DNA of 64,000 bases from Ypsolopha sequella (lineage: Eukaryota > Arthropoda > Insecta > Lepidoptera > Ypsolophidae), in NCBI GenBank assembly GCA_934047225.1, contig OW203986.1, positions 11,411,221 through 11,475,220 on the forward strand, written 5' to 3'. This document shows, one piece after another, positions 59,001-64,000 of the stretch (the stretch's first letter is position 1; every line of letters begins with the position of its first letter). The notes below the pieces were generated by a model, which was given only the letters and a program-made list of their open reading frames with translations, was not told the DNA's origin and ran no database searches. Both the position numbers and the translations under genes were made by a program.

Positions 59001-59899
59001 GCACCGCCCGCGTTTATTAAATTTCTGACCCGTTTTCCGTTTATGCGTAATTTTATTAATACCACTAATAGTCTATCTATATGTTAAAACTATGAGAGAA
59101 ATAAATTTCTATGTTTGAACACTTGGCGCTTTATCCATCGCAAGGAGATACAGATTAACATTATATCATTGCAGTATAGAAACGCAGAAAGAAAAGTAAA
59201 TCAGGATGTGAGGAGCTCTGAACCGGGATTCGAACCCGGGACCTCTCGCTTGCCGGGCGATTGCTCTGACCTGGATAGCTCAGAGGTTAGAGCAATCGCC
59301 CGGCGAGCGAGAGGTCCCGGGTTCGAGTCCCGGTTCAGAGCTCCTCACATCCAGATTTACTTTTCTTTCTGAATTTCTATACTGCAATGATATAATGTTA
59401 ATCTATATCTATATGTTGACCAGGGTCACTACGATGATAATAAAGAAATTTAATTTAAAATTTTCAAAAAATATTCTTCATATGGACAGACACTACTTTT
59501 TCTTCTTTTATTATAAGTACATAGATATTTTTTCTGTATAAACCAATCATTCTAAAGGCTGCTTGCTTACCCTCATATGGTTTTTGTCGAGGATTTATCT
59601 GTGGTTTGATGTGTTTTATTTAGTTTTCGTAAAGAAGAAATAAATAATTCCAGGACATAGAGTACTTCTTCCCTGCCGCGCAGCAGCAGGCGAGCCGGCT
59701 CGGTCTGACAGCGACCCTCTCAAACTGCACGCTGTGCGTAGTGAAGCCGCACGCGGTGCGCGAGGGCAAGCTCGGCCCGGCGCTGCAGGCCATCGGCGAG
59801 GGCGGCTTCGAGGTGACGGCCCTTAACATGTTCATTGTCGAGAACGTCAACGCTGCTGAGTTCTATGAAGTCTACAAGGGCATTGTTCCGGAATACAAG
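53046..59899 (+). CDS. NME7: NME7 (DM10 plus nucleoside diphosphate kinase domains), 5' part
   Basis: Coding exons are 53046-53048, 53184-53464, 57286-57447, 58752-58950 and 59654-59899. They give 297 residues in phase; the gene continues beyond the window. Residues 7-95 form the DM10 domain ('FIGEWYDNQASLVRRFNITY'). Residues 97-230 form the first NDP kinase domain, beginning FVMLKP in place of the family's LALIKP. Residues 240-297 begin the second ('CTLCVVKPHAVREGKLG', 'EFYEVYKGIVPEYK'). NME7 is a ciliary microtubule inner protein and a gamma-tubulin ring complex component in vertebrates; the fly homologue is nmdyn-D7. The catalytic His of the first kinase domain is replaced by Tyr205. The rest of the second domain was not found before 64000. 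Confidence 0.9.
53184..53464 (+). CDS. NME7: NME7 exon 2, DM10 domain
   Basis: The acceptor is TATATTACAG and the donor GTAAGT. It encodes 'YFPTDGTLEMYDIKFRKIF', 'DSFYIGGTVLILSRLIKIVD' and ends KKLHKDMQ plus two bases of a Leu codon. DM10 domains bind microtubules in axonemal proteins. Confidence 0.92.
53856..56496. mobile_element. hAT-like element rich in TATCCGG, nested in the fold-back
   Basis: The ends TAGAGATGAAATGGATA and TATCCGTTTCATCTCTA are TIRs with one mismatch. The flanking octamers GTTAATAT (53848-53855) and GTTTATAT (56497-56504) agree at 7 of 8 positions. Both subterminal regions carry many TATCCGG/CCGGATA words in both orientations, as transposase-binding arrays do. No hAT transposase is visible; a Tc1/mariner-like pseudogene lies inside. 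Confidence 0.7.
54982..55856 (-). pseudogene. Decayed DDE transposase (Tc1/mariner-IS630 superfamily)
   Basis: Starting at 55856, MPMYSSREYYEMVRVYL resembles the N-terminal helix of insect Tc-like transposases. A frameshift then moves to the frame with GENLYRARTLYEEENIPRL, the helix-turn-helix region ('RDAAQRFEISQPTVWKLLHY'), and the first catalytic Asp in RTDESMFTRVGLYN. After GIIGDKVL the frame jumps to 'FFLWGEIKRRVYSEES', so the segment with the second and third catalytic acids is deleted. The end is at 54982. It cannot encode an active enzyme. Confidence 0.8.
57286..57447 (+). CDS. NME7: NME7 exon 3, start of first NDPK domain
   Basis: The acceptor is GGTATTTTCAG; the donor is the weaker GTTAGT. 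It encodes 'TFVMLKPLSENIVGKILSEF' and 'LRISKMKKVRLTPEDI', corresponding to the P-loop-free nucleotide fold of NDP kinases. The last two bases (CC) plus A of the next exon give Pro. Confidence 0.88.
58752..58950 (+). CDS. NME7: NME7 exon 4, active-site region of first NDPK domain
   Basis: It encodes 'FHMEQLTGQFVYGLELVGKN', then 'PGTIRALYGTDTIRNCAYAS'. The segment aligns with the NDP kinase loop ending R-N-x-x-H, and the His position is TAT (Tyr205, 58918-58920). The donor is GTAAAC. Confidence 0.92.
59152..59404. mobile_element. Palindrome with a tRNA-like sequence in each arm, NME7 intron 4
   Basis: The outer arms 'AGATTAACATTATATCATTG' (59152) and the inverted 'CAATGATATAATGTTAATCT' (to 59404) pair. 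So do the inner arms, which each contain a tRNA-like unit. On the + strand 59271-59340 has TAGCTCAGAGGTTAGAGC (D-arm, A-box), a TCGC/GCGA stem with loop CCGGCGA, and CCGGGTTCGAGTCCCGG (T-arm, B-box). The left arm holds the same in reverse, with GGTTCGAATCC-type complement. If the loop is read as an anticodon it is GGC (Ala), but position 33 is C, so a working tRNA is doubtful. Confidence 0.75.
59654..59899 (+). CDS. NME7: NME7 exon 5, start of second NDPK domain
   Basis: A GC-rich exon starting 'DIEYFFPAAQQQASRLGLTA' and ending 'AAEFYEVYKGIVPEYK' at donor GTATTT. It includes CVVKPHAVREG, the nucleotide-binding start of the second kinase domain. The catalytic segment of this domain would be in the next exon, outside the window or not recognised. 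Confidence 0.93.
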
Positions 59900-60387
59900 G
59901 TATTTTATTGACGCTTCTGTGTCTGCCATCTAAATATATATTTATCTATTCGGCCAATGAGCCGACCAATTATCGCCTCTATCAAAATCTAATAGGTATA
60001 GTCTTTTGCCATTGGCCTAATTTTATGAACTACACGTAAATATCTATTGGGGAAATAGGAAAATAGTGAAAGAATGACCAGGTCCTCTAAAAAGGCCGTT
60101 TTGCATGAATCACATTATGATTCTGTTCTAATGCCGTCTCTTTTGCACGCGTGAAAAAACTCTAACTCTATCCTACTTTCAAATAATTTTATGATTCACC
60201 CAAGTCTGCCTTTTTAGATCCCCTGAATTCGTCCGCGCCGACCTAATACATGACAGTTTTTAGCCCCATCTAGTTTTTTACCATGTTTTGTTGGTACACG
60301 TAGCGCCATCTAATGGGAAAACACTGAGCGATACTAACGTGACGTGTGTAACTTGTTCAAAAGATTTTCCAAAATAATAAATATATG

Positions 60388-60470
60388 TATAGAGCTAGCT
60401 CAGGCGGTACAAAGCTGGCGTCTTATCTTGAGACTCAGGTTCGATCCCCGGTCAGGCATTCATCAATGAG
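60388..60470 (+). repeat. tRNA-derived SINE head
   Basis: TAGCTCAGGCGGTACAAAGC resembles an A-box and D-arm, and GGTTCGATCCCCGG a B-box and T-arm, at tRNA-like spacing. The acceptor stem does not pair well. This is the usual head of a tRNA-derived SINE. The body and tail cannot be delimited. Confidence 0.6.
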
Positions 60471-60583
60471 TTCTTTGGAATTTATGTGCATAGTATTACC
60501 TAATACTTACCACAATGGTCCCCATTTTGAAACGATGCTGAAATCATGAACTTGTTTATAAAGAATAGTATATTTCATTACGA

Positions 60584-60693
60584 GTGCGGAAAGCCTGTCA
60601 TTGCAAAGAGTTCCGACAAATGTCTACCCGAGCCGAGGCGCAGCCGAAGGTGAGGGTTGACAGTCGGAACAAGTTGCAATGACGGTTCCGCAC
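60584..60693. repeat. Fold-back repeat, GTGCGGAA arms
   Basis: GTGCGGAAAGCCTGTCATTG is matched by an inverted 'CAATGACGGTTCCGCAC' at the right, with an inner GTTCCGAC/GTCGGAAC pair. The loop holds 'CGAGCCGAGGCGCAGCCGA'. It is an interspersed repeat within NME7 intron 5. Confidence 0.65.
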
Positions 60694-61479
60694 GTGTACT
60701 GAACAACTATTTTTAATACAGTTGCGAAAAAATGAAGCAATTTAATAAAATAATAAAAACACAATAAACTCAACTTACTAATACTCCACGCAATAAATTC
60801 GTAGTATGTAGATATGTAGCGACTTTTTGACTTTTCCGGTAAAATGCTCTCCGAAGGATTTTGTGCAATTATACTGAGTTCCGGTGGTGTCAATTCAAAT
60901 AAAATATCGTCGAAATTACTCATTTTGTGCAACAAACAACTAAACCCGCAAAGAAAATTTTTGGAAAATGGCGCCAACCGTAAAAGAATATAAGCAGAGA
61001 TTTTTTTTTGTTTTCTTCACCCATTCAGGGTAGGCAAAGGGAACTATGCCCATACAGCCAAGTCTTCAGTAGAATTTTTTATTGATATGAAATGAAAATG
61101 AAACCTAACCTAACTCATTGAATCAAATCATTAAATCTGATATTGAAACAAAATAGTAGCTTCTTTTTAGAAATATTTGCATGAATCATAAAAACTTCTT
61201 TGATTTTTTTTTAGTAAAAACTTCGTGGTTGTTTTTTTCTTTTTAATAGACATTATTTTGACAGTTGGGAAAGAGAACGCACGAGTTCGGAAAAGGTAAA
61301 GAAAAAGCTCGAGTATGTAATAGCCCATATCCCGAACGCTATACGTCCCTGCAATACGCCACTTTTTGAGCAACTGTATTAAAAAAACATTTTCAATTAC
61401 TGTTTTAATGTCACTTTGACGTGTGCAGTATGACGGCAACAATGACGTCAAACATTAGCGATAACTATTCTGAAGATTT

Positions 61480-61800
61480 CTTAGTAGGGCGCCAGCCAGC
61501 GATTACATTCGGGATCGTTTCCATTTTAGTGCTAGGAATTTAGTTCCCATGCAACAAATGTTCGGTTGCTACCAAGACGAACATAGCAATATCTAATTCA
61601 GTACTGTATCTTTTACTATGACCATGTTTTAAATAGCTCAAGCTAACTAGTTGTCAAGTTTTTCATAGGTGTTATAATCTGGTAAAAACATTCAAGTGTT
61701 ATTTTTTGTGTACTGTTAACTAATTTTGTTATTATTAAGTTAACAATGTAAAAACATGTTATTACCTCAATAAAGAATTCTGAAAATCAAAAAAAACAGT
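61480..61800 (+). repeat. Possible retroelement 3' end with poly(A)
   Basis: The segment ends CAATAAAGAATTCTGAAAAT followed by an A-rich run near 61790. This is the look of a retroposed 3' end. No coding remnant was recognised upstream. Confidence 0.35.
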
Positions 61801-62094
61801 GCTAGGAATCATTCAGACCTAAAACGCTGACACTTTCTCTCCTGTTCTGTGATTTCGGAATGAAAGAAAATTATGTTATACATAATTCATTATTTGTGTG
61901 AATTATTTAATTTATGAATTGTGACACAGTCACAATGATTATTTATTACATGAAGATGAGATTTATACAATGTTTGGATTAATGAATGAATAGACACTAA
62001 ATTGTACACACGAAATAAAACAGAATACAAATGTTTAGCACTAAAGATAAACCATACAATTCCCATAGTTTAGTTTCTAAAAGATTTTCTTTTA

Positions 62095-62265
62095 ATTTTT
62101 TTTCAGTGAATATACGCCATTTTATGATATAGTTTTCATTGTTTTGGTATAACCATTCATTTTTTATGATTTTTTAAATAATTGTCCGATATGACGTCAC
62201 TTGTGAATTATAGACATTATACTGATTGTGATGTGTGATTGCTTATAAAAAAGTGGTCTGTCTCT
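62095..62265 (+). repeat. Repeat family C, second copy
   Basis: It matches the reverse complement of 21205-21400, through 'GAATATACGCCATTTTATGA', TTTTCATTGTTTTGGTATA and 'GATTGTGATGTGTGATTGCT'. Confidence 0.75.
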
Positions 62266-62660
62266 GTCTGTCTACTCATCTGTCATCCATCTGTCAAATC
62301 AGTCGGAAGCAAATTATTATAAATTTATTTTGACAGCAAAGGACACATTTTTAAACAGCCATTTCTCAAGTGACGTTACACGAAGGCAAATGGAAGTTGC
62401 AGCTTTTTCGTAAAAATATTAATCATCATGAGGTTTTTTAGAACAAAGGTTAGAAAATACGGCTTATTAAACCTAAATCTCGAAATGGTTTTCGAAGTAA
62501 CCCACCTCAACATAAGTTAATCTAAGCGAATTGGCGGATCGCCCGCAGTACGAGGGGAGTGTTGGGCGGCGCAGAGGTATGAGTCGACTAGTCGAGCGGT
62601 GTGGGGGGTGATGCGAGCGTGGGACTGGGCTGCTACTAATTCCTCGTTGCCCGACCAGGG

Positions 62661-62700
62661 TTGTCAACTCGATACCACGATTGGGTGCTAAAAGACATCT
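62661..62700 (+). repeat. Uninterrupted version (empty site) of the 98-bp MITE target
   Basis: TTGTCAACTCGATACCACGA here corresponds to ACCAACTCG plus TCGATACCACGA at 44519-44640, where the MITE sits. The following TTGGGTGCTAAA is shared too. Only one TCG is present here, as expected for a pre-insertion site in another copy of the same repeat. Confidence 0.8.
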
Positions 62701-62999
62701 TAAGTGATAAAAAAAATGAAAAATGTTTATTACATCAGTATTATTGTTGTTATAGTGTATATTTCTCTATATATATGTCACCTACCTACGCTACATTCTT
62801 TTATTTTAAAATTATTTGTTTTATTTTATCTAAGCTTTGCTACTTGGTTCTGGCAGAATAACCAGCGTTGCAGATCCGTCTGCAAAACTATGCTGAGTCA
62901 GAACCTTTTTGCCGTCACGATCTCACGGCACTCGATTAAGTACATGTACTGTTTTTGTTCTGTTTCAATGTGTGATAATGTTAAGTGTTACTTAGTGTT

Positions 63000-63120
63000 A
63001 AATGATTTTGTTTAAATTTTTTAATTTTTTGATTGAAATTTTGAAATTTTCTTCATGTCTTATGTCTTCTTTTTCTGTGTTGTGTGTGATTGTGACTGTA
63101 AATAAACGAAAAAAAAAATA
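63000..63120 (+). repeat. Retroelement-like poly(A) end
   Basis: TGACTGTAAATAAACG followed by ten A residues at about 63108-63118 looks like the end of a retroposed sequence. The body, back to about 62700, has no recognisable coding sequence. Confidence 0.35.
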
Positions 63121-63545
63121 CATATATATTTTCTTTAGCTTGCTTAAACATTAAATACATTGAGTTTGAGTTCTCCTATTGGGTATGAAAATACCTGCAA
63201 CAGGAGTCCCCGCTCCCCTATAACTAAAAATACAAAATTAAGTGAATAAACAAAACTATTATTTACAGAGGTGTGGTGACTAACAAATTAATATAAATAT
63301 AAAGAAGAAAAGAAAGTTTAGTAAATACATACTTAGGGTGAATTTGTAAGTGTGAGAGGGTATGTGTGCGTGTAGGGGTGTGTAGTTAGAGGGTATGCAA
63401 GACAAGTGTGTTAGGGTGTTTATATTTGTGTATCTTTCCTAGCCCTAGCAAGTAGTGCTAGATTGCTATGAATTTCCAAAAAAAGTTTTAAATTGGTCAT
63501 TAAACAAAATATTCTGTCAAATAAAAATATTTGTATATGATTTAT

Positions 63546-63604
63546 AGCGAAATCCATCGCCTTGGATACTCTAAACATTATTTAGAGTCCGTTACAAACT
63601 AGAA
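63546..63604 (+). repeat. Lone arm related to the tRNA-like fold-back element
   Basis: AGCGAAATCCATCGC, then GATACTCTAAACATTATTTA and GAGTCCGTTACAAACTAGA match 21952-22007, including bases outside the 37-bp inverted repeat. No tRNA-like sequence follows here. Confidence 0.75.
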
Positions 63605-63654
63605 AACATCAATTAGAATGAAATTTCAAGTATGACAAATATTTTGATAAGATT

Positions 63655-64000
63655 ATGTGAGAGCTGGAACATAACAACAGTGGATAGAGAGCGACTAGAA
63701 GCGTTTGAGGTGTGTTGCTGGCGCAGAATGTTAAGGATCAAATGGACGGAAACATGTACAACCAAGAAGAGCGAAGGAAAATCGAAATCTTATTTATACA
63801 ATCGGAAATAGAAGACCTTACTGTCTAGGAAGAAGATATATAATAATAATACTAAGAAACAAAGGAATGGTTATTAGAATAATGGAGGAGAAAAGGGGAA
63901 GGGGAAGGCCTAGAAGGGACTATATTAAACAGTTAACGGATTGAAGTGGTAGCCAGTCGTAGCAGGAATTGAAAGAGAGAGCCCAAAATAGGGAGGGATG
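63655..64000 (+). pseudogene. LINE reverse transcriptase C-terminal fragment (RTE/craftsman-like)
   Basis: In one frame the start reads ESWNITTVDRERLEAFEVCC and WRRMLRIKWTETCTTKK. Later, in another frame, GRGRPRRDYIKQL appears. Both are typical of the C-terminus of endonuclease-reverse transcriptases whose copies end 'RGRPR..YI'. Stops and frameshifts show decay, and the element runs past the window. Confidence 0.75.

Noticed and set aside
59271..59340. Functional tRNA-Ala (GGC)
   Set aside because: Position 33 is C instead of the nearly universal T, the acceptor stem has mismatches at its end, and it lies in a palindromic repeat.
59900..64000. Search for the remaining NME7 exon(s)
   Set aside because: I found no frame encoding the rest of the second kinase domain. 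The gene most likely continues past the window, so truncation is not claimed.

Overview
The window looks like a piece of a lepidopteran (moth or butterfly) nuclear genome. It is AT-rich, its genes have many GT-AG introns, and it is packed with short interspersed repeats. Several carry tails I know from moths and butterflies: a CR1-type LINE ending in ATTGA repeats, RTE-type tails containing 'TATGTCCAGC', and repeats ending in 'GGGTACGAAACCCTAAAAA'. No prokaryotic operon, phage or CRISPR is present. The order assignment rests on repeats and protein resemblance, because no database search was possible.

Three recognisable genes lie on the + strand. (1) The last two coding exons of the proteasomal ubiquitin receptor ADRM1/Rpn13 (642-901 and 3762-4019). 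(2) A complete schnurri (HIVEP/ZAS zinc-finger) gene with coding exons from 9925 to 35090. I joined it from seven exons whose splice phases all agree, giving 1,900 codons. The first two are tiny exons separated by 8-10 kb introns. (3) The 5' two thirds of NME7 (DM10 domain plus nucleoside diphosphate kinase domains), 53046-59899 and continuing past the window. A coding-looking terminal exon of an unidentified gene lies at 42444-42609.

Most of the remaining DNA is transposon-derived. A 2,156-bp head-to-tail duplication (4566-8877) lies between ADRM1 and schnurri. The schnurri introns hold terminal-inverted-repeat (TIR) elements, a hAT-type element with a perfect 8-bp target duplication, and a fold-back element built around a tRNA-like sequence. 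From 36.7 to 46 kb there are several nested MITEs, among them two 98-bp elements with 3-bp target duplications and an apparent empty site at 62.67 kb.

The most unusual system is a pair of related elements at 46173-48384 and 49645-52329. Each has clear TIRs and a perfect 8-bp target duplication. The first encodes, in two correctly phased exons on the - strand, a 95-residue protein that is essentially only a THAP DNA-binding domain. The layout resembles a P-superfamily transposon that has lost its catalytic part and kept its DNA-binding part, as KP-type repressor elements do. The second copy is broken by a stop codon and by an insertion that carries a different THAP fragment. The second NME7 intron holds a three-level nest of transposons with a decayed DDE transposase, and the fourth holds a palindrome with a tRNA-like sequence in each arm.
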